Below are positions 24,352 to 32,534 of a stretch of DNA of 44,646 nt, one piece after another (position 1 is the first letter of the stretch; the number at the start of each line of letters is the position of its first letter). The stretch is from contig JAOUBX010000033.1 of assembly GCA_029860075.1 (NCBI GenBank), positions 1-44,646 on the forward strand, written 5' to 3'. The notes under the pieces were generated by a model. The model was not told the DNA's origin. It saw nothing but the letters and a program-made list of their open reading frames with translations, and did no database searches. Source of the DNA: Deltaproteobacteria bacterium (GTDB taxonomy: Bacteria; Desulfobacterota; JADFVX01). The position numbers and the translations under genes were made by a program.

Positions 24352-25065
24352 CTATCGATCTTTCTCTTTTTCGGACTCTGTTTTATACCAGAAAAGCCTA
24401 TCCCAGCTATAGTGCTCTCTGGGGTGAAAACTGTCCTTGTAGGACATTTTGCTGCAACCGGGAACGTAATAACCGAGATAATAGTAGGAAAGTCCTACAG
24501 ACGCAGCGTATTCTATTTCCTTTAGAACGCTGAAGGTTCCAATGCCCAGCTTCGAGTAAGCAGGATCAAAAAAGAAGTAAATACTGCTGAGACAATTATG
24601 GCCTATATCGAGAAAACCTGCACCGATCAATTCACCATCAAGATAATATTCCGACTGAAGTGAGGGGCAGGAGGGGGTATAAAAACCGACAAGAAAATTT
24701 TCGAGATCTGCCTTCTGTGCGAAACGACCTTCAGAGTGGGCAGAGTAGATTTCATATATTTTAGGCGTAAAGGAGAGAGGTCCGAACCTGACTTCAATAT
24801 TAGCATTTTTCTTCAGGTTTCTTCGCTGGCTTCTGGAGAATTTAAAGTCCTTTGTCAAGACCCTGACAGGAATACATTGGCTGCACTCCGGACAGGAAGG
24901 GCGGAAGAAATGGATACCGAACTTTCTCCACCCCTGTGCAAGGAGTACATCCGTCTCTTCTTCATTCAGTTCATGGGCAAAAAAATATTCATACTGCTTT
25001 TCTCTTTCGGGGAGATAGGGGCAGGGGGAAAGATCATCAAATTTGGGAGGCTGTAAAAGGATCAT
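24352..25065 (-). CDS. bpt: Aspartate/glutamate leucyl- or arginyl-transferase (Bpt/ATE family)
   Basis: This is a 237-residue protein. The N-terminal ATE domain shows SPCPYLPEREKQYEYFF, LLAQGWRKFG and HFFRPSCPECSQCIPVRV, including the Cys-rich signature. The C-terminal domain shows YYLDGELIGAGFLDIG, SSIYFFFDP and GIGTFSVLKEIEYA, then the YYYLGYYVPGCSKMSYKDSF signature of bacterial protein transferases. Such enzymes move leucine (or arginine) from aminoacyl-tRNA to N-terminal Asp/Glu, feeding the N-degron pathway for ClpAP. Sequence alone does not settle the amino acid donor. It follows the zinc-ribbon gene by 18 bp on the same strand. Confidence 0.9.
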   Translation of the reverse strand: MILLQPPKFDDLSPCPYLPEREKQYEYFFAHELNEEETDVLLAQGWRKFGIHFFRPSCPECSQCIPVRVLTKDFKFSRSQRRNLKKNANIEVRFGPLSFTPKIYEIYSAHSEGRFAQKADLENFLVGFYTPSCPSLQSEYYLDGELIGAGFLDIGHNCLSSIYFFFDPAYSKLGIGTFSVLKEIEYAASVGLSYYYLGYYVPGCSKMSYKDSFHPREHYSWDRLFWYKTESEKEKDR

Positions 25066-25083
25066 TTCATCGTTGCTAAGAAA

Positions 25084-25368
25084 TTAGAGGCCGCCAAAAA
25101 GATCATCGAGATCTTTCTTTGCCTTACCCTTATTATCCTCACTTTGCCCACTAGAATTACCGGGCACGAAATAATCACAGAAATTCGCCTTTTCCTTGTC
25201 AACTACCCTATCAGCCGAGGATTCCCTGCATTCATTATAGGCCCCGGCATCATAAAATCGGCAATTAAGGCAGACCCTGACGTCAGCCCCACAGGAGGGG
25301 CACTCCTCTTTTCTTCCCGGTTTATCATTTACATCCAGCGCTTTTCCACAGGAAAAACAGGCTTTCAT
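25084..25368 (-). CDS. Small zinc-ribbon protein with acidic C-terminal motif
   Basis: This 94-residue protein carries CFSCG (about 4-8), CPSCG (23-27) and then CLNCRFYD and CDYF, giving at least two potential zinc-binding Cys pairs plus extra cysteines. The tail is disordered (NSSGQSEDNKGKAKKD) and ends in LDDLFGGL, a short conserved-looking peptide that may bind a partner. Similar small proteins occur in many delta-proteobacterial genomes without assigned function. The start at 25368 follows a GGAGC ribosome-binding site. It is probably co-transcribed with bpt. Confidence 0.75.
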   Translation of the reverse strand: MKACFSCGKALDVNDKPGRKEECPSCGADVRVCLNCRFYDAGAYNECRESSADRVVDKEKANFCDYFVPGNSSGQSEDNKGKAKKDLDDLFGGL

Positions 25369-25428
25369 TTTTGCTCCTTTTTATGTTGATGCTTTCATGT
25401 TATTACGAAGCCGGCCGGCAATCAAGGT

Positions 25429-26568
25429 TTAATCACTGCAACGATAGGGATGCCCACCCTGCCGGTACTCACTCAGCCTTTCCTTAATACTTTCAAGCTC
25501 TCTCTCACTTAAGGGCTCATAACCTCTGCCGTAAGGCCAGCCATAACCCCAGCGGTACCAGGTAAGAAAAACGGGCGAACCGCCAAGACGAACCCCCCTG
25601 TACATGAGTTCAGCCAGTTCCCTGTTTCCTGTTTTAGCCTTTACGCAATCCCTCAATGTCTCATCGGCTTTCAGCCGTTCCTCTTCCCTGCCGCCACGCC
25701 AGTAGGCAATATCATGCTGCAGGCAGCAATCACACCAAAGATTTTGATTTTTCATCGTTCCGTCAGGAAAGAGGGTGCATCCGTCACTTCGAAAAGGTGC
25801 AATACTTACGTCATCGACAGGGACGCCGGCGGGGTCAAAACGGCCTCTTTCTATAAAGTGGACGGCCTGTCTGATGACCTCGGCATCGTTCATCATAAAG
25901 GAGTGGCTGTTGGGAACGACGAGGAAGTCTGTCATCTCCTCGAGTTTCGCCTTCTCCACGGCAACTTTACCATCATCATCTCCAGGAATCATGGATGAAT
26001 AGAGGGGATTGAGGCTGCTCTTTCCGGCAATTACACCTACCTCGATGTCTACCGGCTTCAGCCTGTTGGGAGTGCTTAAGGGACCGGTGCCCAGTTCCTG
26101 CCCTGCCGGACCATTCAGCCATTGATAGGGAAGGAGGTCTTTCATCTTGTCTGCCAGTTCACTCCCCTGGTTGGGCGGCGCCAGCATAACAACCCTGCTC
26201 CCCTCGGGCAGCCCCTGATTTTGAAGGTAGTAGCGAACAATGATACCGCCCATGGAGTGAGTCACAAAGTGAATTTTTTCAGAAAGCACTTTGGTGCAGC
26301 TTTCCACAGCCGCCGGCACTTCCTCTGACGCTATCTCTCCAATCGATTTGCTTGTCGACGGATATCCCCTGTTAACGGTTTTATAGCCCCTTTCCTGAAA
26401 GGCCCTTTCCATGGCCCGCATGGAAAACTTCGTTCTGGCCAGACCGTGAAGGATAATGACACACTCTTTGCCGGCATTGCCTTGAGCGGCATAAGAAGGC
26501 AAAGGGTCCGGCATAATAAGGGCAGCCACTAACAATAACCATAAAGGGCTGTATTTGTTTCTATTCAT
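25429..26568 (-). CDS. Secreted lipase fused to a phospholipase A2-like domain
   Basis: This is a 379-residue protein. ATG 26568 is chosen because GGAGG sits 9 bp upstream; the ATG five codons earlier lies over that site. A signal peptide ends near SYAA (about 28). The first domain (about 35-245) is a triacylglycerol-lipase-like alpha/beta hydrolase: IILHGLARTKFSM, nucleophile Ser105 in THSMGG, PPNQGSELAD, and the probable base His222 in PNSHSFM. The second domain (about 260-379) has DGCTLFPDG, WCDCCLQHDIAYWRGG (the CCxxHD core of phospholipase A2, His285/Asp286) and ERLKADETLRDCV. Both active sites look intact. It would act on lipids outside the cytoplasm; the two-enzyme fusion is unusual. 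Confidence 0.8.
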   Translation of the reverse strand: MNRNKYSPLWLLLVAALIMPDPLPSYAAQGNAGKECVIILHGLARTKFSMRAMERAFQERGYKTVNRGYPSTSKSIGEIASEEVPAAVESCTKVLSEKIHFVTHSMGGIIVRYYLQNQGLPEGSRVVMLAPPNQGSELADKMKDLLPYQWLNGPAGQELGTGPLSTPNRLKPVDIEVGVIAGKSSLNPLYSSMIPGDDDGKVAVEKAKLEEMTDFLVVPNSHSFMMNDAEVIRQAVHFIERGRFDPAGVPVDDVSIAPFRSDGCTLFPDGTMKNQNLWCDCCLQHDIAYWRGGREEERLKADETLRDCVKAKTGNRELAELMYRGVRLGGSPVFLTWYRWGYGWPYGRGYEPLSERELESIKERLSEYRQGGHPYRCSD

Positions 26569-26955
26569 AATATGGGCCTCCAAGTTGTATTTCCGGCGAA
26601 TGCCTTCCCCGCAGATTGCGATAGAGGGGTAATTTTACCTGGACCTCGTTCTATCAAATAACATGCTAATTTTATGCCACAGATGGGCCATGAAAAAGCA
26701 AATAAAGGGAGTATTTTTTAGAAAGCGCCATCAAGTTGTGGCTCATAAATATGCTTGCTAAAGATTTTTTAGTCTATAAATAAAGGCAGCGCCGTAAGCA
26801 ATGCTTTCTTTTGATTGATCTTTAATCACCTTATGGATACCCCCTCTGACAAGAATTAACTTTACCATATGGACTATCCCCTATCAAGGGAGAGATTTTT
26901 TATAAAAACCATCATGAAACCTCAAAAATAAGGGCTTTTTCATGAAAGAATGAAG
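26569..26955. other. Intergenic region without a recognised gene
   Basis: Between the divergent lipase fusion and the gcv promoter I see no open frame with a ribosome-binding site, no tRNA and no recognisable glycine riboswitch (the paired aptamer core is absent). AT-rich stretches here probably hold the lipase promoter. Confidence 0.5.
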
Positions 26956-26985
26956 TTGACATTAATGCACTTGAAACCCTATTAT
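26956..26985 (+). promoter_or_regulatory. Promoter of the glycine cleavage operon
   Basis: TTGACA (26956-26961) and TATTAT (26980-26985) are 18 bp apart. The predicted start near 26992 leaves a leader of about 77 nt before gcvT. The spacer and -10 box fall inside the palindrome 26961-27007. Confidence 0.6.
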
Positions 26986-27007
26986 AGGGGGTTTCAAGTG
27001 CATTAAT
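26961..27007. promoter_or_regulatory. 19-bp perfect palindrome over the gcv promoter, probable operator
   Basis: The arms 26961-26979 and 26989-27007 are perfect reverse complements (outer ATTAATGCAC / GTGCATTAAT, inner TTGAAACCC / GGGTTTCAA) separated by 9 bp that contain the -10 box. A repressor bound here would cover the whole core promoter. In RNA the right arm could not pair, because transcription starts inside it, so a DNA role is favoured over an attenuator. The regulator is unknown; no GcvA or GcvR gene lies nearby. Confidence 0.7.
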
Positions 27008-27068
27008 AAAATGGGTTCCATCATTATTTTTAATACCAATGAGATAACGGTAAAATCCGAGGCATAAC

Positions 27069-28163
27069 ATGTCTGAACTGAAAAAAACACCCTTATATGA
27101 AATACACAAATCGCTTGGAGCCAGACTGGTTCCTTTTGCCGGTTGGGAAATGCCTGTACAGTACAGCGGTGTTATGGATGAGCATAAAGCGGTCAGGACC
27201 AAGGCCGGAATTTTTGACGTAAGCCACATGGGGGAAATCGAGATAAAAGGGAAAGAGGCCCTCCGGTTTGTGCAAAAGGTAACAAGCAACGATGCCTCTC
27301 TTCTTTCTGCCGGACAGGCCCAGTACTCTCTTATCTGTTATCCCCATGGCGGCATTGTTGATGACACGATCGTTTACAAATTTGGTGACGAGCGCTACAT
27401 GCTATGCGTTAATGCATCAAATGTGAAAAAGGATTTACACTGGCTCATTGAGCAGGACAAGGACAACTTCCATGCAGTGATAAAAGACATAAGCGGTAAT
27501 TACGCCCTTATTGCATTACAAGGCCCCAAAGCGCCTGACATATTGACAAACCTTACCCAAACAAACCTTTCAACACTAAAAAGTTTTCATTTTGATTTTA
27601 TTATCCTCAATGGAATAAAAACCATCGTCTCCAAAACAGGCTATACGGGAGAAGACGGTTTCGAGATATTTGTCGATCCGGACAAGGCGGCAGCTCTCTG
27701 GGAAGCTCTCATGGAAGCGGGAGGCGCTTATGGCCTCAAGCCTGCCGGACTCGGCGCAAGAGATACGCTTCGCCTTGAAATGAAATATACACTCTACGGC
27801 AATGACATCGATTCTACCACATCACCGCTTGAAGCCAATCTCGGCTGGGCCGTCAAAGTGGACAAGGGGGACTTCATAGGAAGGGAAGCGATTGTCAGGC
27901 AAAAAGAGGAAGGCGTCAAAAGAAAGCTGATCTGCATGCAGGTAAGGGGTAAAGGCATACCGAGGCAGGGTTATGAAGTTTATGCAGAGGGTAAAACCGT
28001 CGGCATCGTAACAAGCGGCACCATGTCGCCCTCTCTGGGCATAGGCGTCGCCATCGGTTATGTAGATAGGGCTTACGCAACACCGGGAACGGCAGTAGAT
28101 ATAATGGTAAGAGGCAAGACGATTGAAAGTGTAGTCGTTTCTCCTCCCTTTTATAAAAAATAA
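27069..28163 (+). CDS. gcvT: Glycine cleavage system T protein (aminomethyltransferase)
   Basis: This 364-residue, family-length enzyme transfers the methylene group from the lipoyl-bound aminomethyl of H protein to tetrahydrofolate and releases ammonia. Motifs include LVPFAGWEMPVQYSGV, AGIFDVSHMGEIEIKG (with the folate-site Asp), QYSLICYPHGGIVDD, SKTGYTGEDGFEIF, LGARDTLRLEMKYTLYGND and the C-terminal GTMSPSLGIGVAIGYV. The ATG at 27069 follows GAGG by 6 bp. It is first in gcvT-gcvH-gcvPA-gcvPB. The lipoamide dehydrogenase (L protein) is not in the window. Confidence 0.96.
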   Translation: MSELKKTPLYEIHKSLGARLVPFAGWEMPVQYSGVMDEHKAVRTKAGIFDVSHMGEIEIKGKEALRFVQKVTSNDASLLSAGQAQYSLICYPHGGIVDDTIVYKFGDERYMLCVNASNVKKDLHWLIEQDKDNFHAVIKDISGNYALIALQGPKAPDILTNLTQTNLSTLKSFHFDFIILNGIKTIVSKTGYTGEDGFEIFVDPDKAAALWEALMEAGGAYGLKPAGLGARDTLRLEMKYTLYGNDIDSTTSPLEANLGWAVKVDKGDFIGREAIVRQKEEGVKRKLICMQVRGKGIPRQGYEVYAEGKTVGIVTSGTMSPSLGIGVAIGYVDRAYATPGTAVDIMVRGKTIESVVVSPPFYKK

Positions 28164-28189
28164 AATCAATGGATTAGGAGGCTTTAGTT

Positions 28190-28576
28190 ATGAATTTCCC
28201 CTCTGAACTGAAATACACAAAAGATCATGAATGGATAAAAATCGACGGCGATACGGTCACTGTGGGTATTACCGACTATGCGCAGGATGCGCTTGGAGAC
28301 ATCGTTTTTCTCGAACTCCCTGAAAAAGATTCTGAATTTTCCAGGGGAGACACCTTCGGTGTTGTAGAGTCTGTAAAAGCCGTATCCGACCTTTATGCGC
28401 CGCTAAGCGGCACAGTAATCAAAACCCATGAGCCTCTCGTCGATGAACCCGAAGCGATCAATGAAGACCCCTATGAGAAGAGCTGGATGATAACGATCAA
28501 AGTCAGTAACCCGACGGAACAGGACGATCTCATGGATGCAGCTCAATATGAAGCCTACGTAAAGGAGATTTCCTGA
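28190..28576 (+). CDS. gcvH: Glycine cleavage system H protein
   Basis: This 128-residue lipoyl carrier shuttles the aminomethyl intermediate between P, T and L proteins. The lipoylated residue is Lys63 in GVVESVKAVSDLYAP. Other hallmarks are KYTKDHEWIKIDGD, VGITDYAQDALGDIVFLELP and the C-terminal SWMITIKVSNP. Length and motif spacing are standard (E. coli GcvH 129 aa). TAGGAGG lies 9 bp before the ATG, and the gene starts 26 bp after gcvT. Confidence 0.97.
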   Translation: MNFPSELKYTKDHEWIKIDGDTVTVGITDYAQDALGDIVFLELPEKDSEFSRGDTFGVVESVKAVSDLYAPLSGTVIKTHEPLVDEPEAINEDPYEKSWMITIKVSNPTEQDDLMDAAQYEAYVKEIS

Positions 28577-28578
28577 AA

Positions 28579-29928
28579 TTGAGGTATATTCCCGCTACCG
28601 ATAAAGACCTGGAGGCCATGCTGGCCGATTCCGGCGCAGGCGCCTTTGAAGAAATCATCAGCCAGGTCCCAAAAGAAATAAGAGACAAGGCAAAACTGAA
28701 GCTCCCTCCCGAACTTGACGAACTGTCGCTCATGAGACACATGAAATCTCTAAGCGATAAAAATGCCCAAATGGACGATACTCCGACATTTCTGGGCGCC
28801 GGCGCGTATAACCATTTTATACCGGCAGCCGTAGGCCATATATTGTCAAGAGCGGAATTTTTTACAGCCTACACGCCCTACCAGCCCGAGATAAGCCAGG
28901 GAACACTTCAGGCCATTTATGAGTTCCAGACCTATGTAACCCTCCTGACAGGCATGGATGTTGCCAATGCCTCCATGTATGACGGTGCAAGCGCCCTGGC
29001 TGAAGCGGTCCTTATGGCGGTGCGAATAAAAAGGAAACGCCAAAAAGTGTTTATCTCCAGCGCCGTCCATCCCGAATACAGGGAAACAGTAAAGACCTAT
29101 ACAGGGGACCTGCAAATAACGATTGTTGAAATACCTTATACCGATGAAGGAAAGACGGACATTGACTGGCTTGAAAAAAACATAGACGAGGACACGGCAG
29201 CCGTTGCCCTGCAATATCCGAATTTTTTCGGTACCGTCGATGACATGAATGCCATATCGAAAATAGTTTCAGCTAAAGAGGCCCTGTTTATATCTGCGAC
29301 GACAGAAATCGTCGCCCTGGGCCTTCTTAAAGCGCCTGCTGAATTTGGAGTGGACATTGCCGTTGCCGAAGGACAATCATTAGGTAATGCTGTTAATTTT
29401 GGCGGCCCCCATGTCGGTCTTTTTGCCACCAAAACAACCTATCTCAGGAATATGCCCGGAAGGCTTGTCGGTGAAACGGAAGACCTCGATGGAAAACGGG
29501 GTTATGTTCTTACCCTCTCTACAAGGGAGCAGCACATCAGGAGAGAAAAGGCAACGTCCAATATATGCTCAAATCAGTCACTTTGTGCTCTTGCTTTTAC
29601 CATCCACCTTTCGCTGCTGGGCAAAAGAGGATTCAAAGAACTGGCCCAAACCAATCTCGAACTGGCTCACTATGCCAAAGAAAAAATCGCATCTCTTCCG
29701 GGATTTTCAATAAGGTTTAATTCCCCTACTTTTAATGAATTTGTTATCCAGTCCGACAAGGATGTTATTGAGCTAAACAGGAAATTGCTCAAGCGAAAAA
29801 TCATCGGAGGCTTACCCTTGCAAGGATTCTATCCCGAACTTAAAAACACTCTCCTCTTTTGCGTTACGGAAAAAACAGGCAGGGAAGAGATAGAAAGGCT
29901 GGCGGAGGCACTCGGTGACATCTCATAA
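28579..29928 (+). CDS. gcvPA: Glycine decarboxylase (P protein) subunit 1
   Basis: This 449-residue N-terminal half of the split pyridoxal-phosphate P protein supports glycine decarboxylation together with GcvPB. Features are RYIPATDKDLEAML, FLGAGAYNHFIPAAV, FFTAYTPYQPEISQGTLQ, ATSNICSNQSLCAL and NEFVIQSDK. The PLP-binding Lys is correctly absent from this subunit. A TTG start at 28579 is used, 2 nt after the gcvH stop, with AGGAGA upstream inside gcvH. It overlaps gcvPB by 14 nt, implying coupled translation and equal subunits. The two-subunit form is usual in delta-proteobacteria, Gram-positives and archaea, in contrast to the single-chain E. coli enzyme. Confidence 0.95.
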   Translation: MRYIPATDKDLEAMLADSGAGAFEEIISQVPKEIRDKAKLKLPPELDELSLMRHMKSLSDKNAQMDDTPTFLGAGAYNHFIPAAVGHILSRAEFFTAYTPYQPEISQGTLQAIYEFQTYVTLLTGMDVANASMYDGASALAEAVLMAVRIKRKRQKVFISSAVHPEYRETVKTYTGDLQITIVEIPYTDEGKTDIDWLEKNIDEDTAAVALQYPNFFGTVDDMNAISKIVSAKEALFISATTEIVALGLLKAPAEFGVDIAVAEGQSLGNAVNFGGPHVGLFATKTTYLRNMPGRLVGETEDLDGKRGYVLTLSTREQHIRREKATSNICSNQSLCALAFTIHLSLLGKRGFKELAQTNLELAHYAKEKIASLPGFSIRFNSPTFNEFVIQSDKDVIELNRKLLKRKIIGGLPLQGFYPELKNTLLFCVTEKTGREEIERLAEALGDIS

Positions 29929-31399
29929 TAATTTTAATGAATCTTCTCAGACAGAGCCACTGATCTTCGAAAGAAGCTCAGAGGGAAAAACAGGCGTTAT
30001 GCTTCCTCCATCAGGTCTTGACAGGATCGACGCAACAAATATATTTCCCCAGGACTTTATGAGGGGTGAAATTGAAGATATCCCCCAGGTCAGTGAAGTT
30101 GAGGTTGTAAGACACTTTACCCGTCTTTCCCGCCTTAACTACAGTGTTGACGGCGGATTTTATCCCCTCGGCTCATGCACCATGAAATACAATCCCAAGG
30201 TCAACGAAGAAGCGGCAAAACTATCAGGCTTCACTTCTTCACACCCCTATCAGCCTCAGGAACTATCACAGGGTAACCTGCAACTCATGTATGAGTTGCA
30301 GGAAATGCTGGGAGAAATAAGCGGTCTGCCCTACGTTACCCTTCAGCCTGCTGCCGGAGCCCACGGCGAAATGGCAGGTATGATGATGATTAGAGCCTGC
30401 CATGAGGCAAGGGGCAACGCCAGATCAAAGGTCCTCATCCCCGATACGGCCCACGGAACCAATCCCGCCACATCAGCGCTTTGCGGATACCATGTTATTC
30501 CCGTTAAATCAAACGAACGGGGCGTTATTGACGCCGGTGAGATAGAAAGGCTTATGGATGAAGAAGTGGCGGCCTTAATGTTGACCAATCCGAATACGCT
30601 CGGCCTCTTCGAGGAGAATATTCTTGAAGTTGCCAATGTCGTTCACAACAAGGGCGGGCTTATTTATTGTGACGGAGCAAATATGAATGCCCTCATGGGA
30701 ATTGCCAGGCCGGGAGACATGGGTGTCGATGTGCTGCACATTAATCTTCATAAAACCTTTTCCACGCCTCATGGCGGTGGAGGACCGGGCTCCGGTCCTG
30801 TCTGCGTAACTGAAGAGCTGGCACCCTATCTTCCTTTTCCCCTGGCAGAAGAAAAAGAGGGGCTCTATAATCTTAACCATAACAGGCCTGACTCTATCGG
30901 CAAGATTAAAAGCTTCTATGGAAACTTCGGCATACTGGTAAGGGCCTATGCCTATATCAAATCCATGGGTGGCGAGGGACTGGAGAGGGTCAGCAAGACA
31001 GCGCTCGTCAATGCAAACTATATTAAGGAAAGATTGCGCCACCATTTTGATATTCCCTATGACCGTCCCTGCATGCATGAATGTGTCTTAAGCGATAAAA
31101 AACAGACACCTTATTCGGTAAAAACGCTTGATATTGCAAAAAGACTTATCGATTACGGATTTCATCCGCCGACAATCTATTTCCCGCTCGTTGTTCAAGG
31201 CGCCATTATGATCGAACCAACAGAAACGGAACCGAGGAGAGCCATTGATAATTTTTGTGATGCCATGATAGGCATTGCCAATGAAGCCAGGGAAAATCCT
31301 GAAATCCTTAAAATGGCCCCGCAAAATGTGAATTTCAGAAGGTTGGATGAAGTGAAGGCGGCAAGGTCGCCTAAACTTCGCTGGTCAAAAGAAGGTTAG
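29915..31399 (+). CDS. gcvPB: Glycine decarboxylase (P protein) subunit 2
   Basis: This 494-residue catalytic subunit carries the PLP-binding Lys280 in INLHKTFSTPHGGGGPG. Other motifs are GSCTMKYNPKVNE, LQPAAGAHGEMAG, PDTAHGTNPATSA, LTNPNTLGLFEENI and YCDGANMNALMG. The GTG start at 29915 with GGAGG upstream overlaps gcvPA by 14 nt. It is the last gene of the operon; no strong terminator follows. The 177 bp to the convergent tonB stop contain only a 14-bp AAAAAG-CC-CTTTTT palindrome (31436-31449). Confidence 0.96.
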   Translation: MTSHNNFNESSQTEPLIFERSSEGKTGVMLPPSGLDRIDATNIFPQDFMRGEIEDIPQVSEVEVVRHFTRLSRLNYSVDGGFYPLGSCTMKYNPKVNEEAAKLSGFTSSHPYQPQELSQGNLQLMYELQEMLGEISGLPYVTLQPAAGAHGEMAGMMMIRACHEARGNARSKVLIPDTAHGTNPATSALCGYHVIPVKSNERGVIDAGEIERLMDEEVAALMLTNPNTLGLFEENILEVANVVHNKGGLIYCDGANMNALMGIARPGDMGVDVLHINLHKTFSTPHGGGGPGSGPVCVTEELAPYLPFPLAEEKEGLYNLNHNRPDSIGKIKSFYGNFGILVRAYAYIKSMGGEGLERVSKTALVNANYIKERLRHHFDIPYDRPCMHECVLSDKKQTPYSVKTLDIAKRLIDYGFHPPTIYFPLVVQGAIMIEPTETEPRRAIDNFCDAMIGIANEARENPEILKMAPQNVNFRRLDEVKAARSPKLRWSKEG

Positions 31400-31576
31400 A
31401 TCAGGAACCTGTCGTACCTGGAAAATTGCAGCAAGAAAAAGCCCTTTTTAGTCAGATTATTTGATTAAATGAGGCGGATATTGAATGTATTTAACGAATT
31501 TAATCGGATAAGCTGGCCCAAAGGGGGACTTTCACAGCAGATTTGCCCTAAACCCGACAGGCCCCTGGCTCAATTA

Positions 31577-32512
31577 TCATTCCGCCCCCATTGAGATATA
31601 GTCGAGAGTAAAGCTGATTTTAAAGCTCACCGAGGCATATTGCTCCCCCCCCATATGAACAATTAAAACATCTTCCGCATTATCAAATGAGGGAAAGGGC
31701 TCGGATTTTCTTATTGCCCTCAGGGCGCCGTCATCAAGAATGGGATAACCCGAAGAACGCTTTATATTAACATCCATAGAATCTCCATCTTTGGATATAA
31801 GAAAAGAAACAGAAACATTTCCTTCTATGCGGTTTATTTTGGCGGCAGGCGGATATTTCAGGTTCTTGACTACAAGAGCTTTTATAAGCTCCATGTAGGA
31901 TTGTCCGGCCGGCACAGGCGCTCCCGCCTTAGCCCCTCCTGTTGTATTGTTCACAGCTTTTGCGGGCGCTTTTTTTTCAGCATCGTCAGAGGTACTTGAA
32001 TAAACCGTTTTTTCCGGCTTCTGTGCCTTCTTTTCAACAACCTTTTCCCTGGAAGTTTTTTCTTTGGGGGGGATACTTTTTGCTTTTACCGGAGAGGGTT
32101 CACTTGTTACGACTTTTTTGACAGGCTCCGGCGCAGCCTCAACAGAAGGGGGAAGGGGCTCTGCAACGGGAGGCGCCGGTGGTTCTTCCTTAACGATCTC
32201 TTTGGGAGGTGGCGGAGGGGGAGAAGGAGTTTCTTCGATTTCAGCTTCCTCCCTGACCTTTAAAAGCTCTTCTTCTTTCTTCTCTTTATCCTCTTTTTCC
32301 TTTGTAAGTTCTTCACCTTTTGATTCCCTGTCAGCCTTTCCAAGAAGCAAAACCTCGTAGTTTTTCTTTATTATGCCCGGCGTTCGATAGAGGGGAGCAA
32401 GTTGCGAAAAGAAAATAAAGAGAAATATGTGTACGATAATAGAGACGATTAAAGCGGTAAGCAGTTTATCCTGCCTGATGTCATGGTCTCTATCTACACT
32501 GAGAATACTCAT
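31577..32512 (-). CDS. TonB family energy-transducing protein
   Basis: This is a 311-residue protein. A short cytoplasmic N-terminus is followed by one membrane helix (about 17-36, LLTALIVSIIVHIFLFIFF) containing the His expected for contact with ExbB/ExbD-like motors. A long Lys/Glu/Pro-rich periplasmic spacer (about 60-200, with the stretch PSPPPPPPKE) and a TonB C-terminal domain (about 205-311: YPPAAKINRIEGNVSVSFLI, IKRSSGYPILDDGALRAIRK) follow. The final strand is extended relative to classical TonB. It is the last gene of the cytochrome cluster, 22 bp after the 28-heme gene, and no TonB-dependent receptor or exbBD is in the window. It may energise an outer-membrane step for this cluster, or act as a TolA-like linker. 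Confidence 0.85.
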   Translation of the reverse strand: MSILSVDRDHDIRQDKLLTALIVSIIVHIFLFIFFSQLAPLYRTPGIIKKNYEVLLLGKADRESKGEELTKEKEDKEKKEEELLKVREEAEIEETPSPPPPPPKEIVKEEPPAPPVAEPLPPSVEAAPEPVKKVVTSEPSPVKAKSIPPKEKTSREKVVEKKAQKPEKTVYSSTSDDAEKKAPAKAVNNTTGGAKAGAPVPAGQSYMELIKALVVKNLKYPPAAKINRIEGNVSVSFLISKDGDSMDVNIKRSSGYPILDDGALRAIRKSEPFPSFDNAEDVLIVHMGGEQYASVSFKISFTLDYISMGAE

Positions 32513-32534
32513 CTATCTCGACGAAAGTTATAAA

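Noticed and set aside
26600..27068. Possible glycine riboswitch upstream of gcvT
   Set aside because: The leader after the predicted start is only about 77 nt and the conserved tandem aptamer core is not visible; the palindrome overlaps the promoter instead.
31548..31570. Short similarity between sequence after tonB and the 3' end of creC (ACCCGACAGGC versus ACCTGACAGGC)
   Set aside because: Only about 14 of 18 bases match and the similarity does not extend into kinase motifs, so chance is likely.
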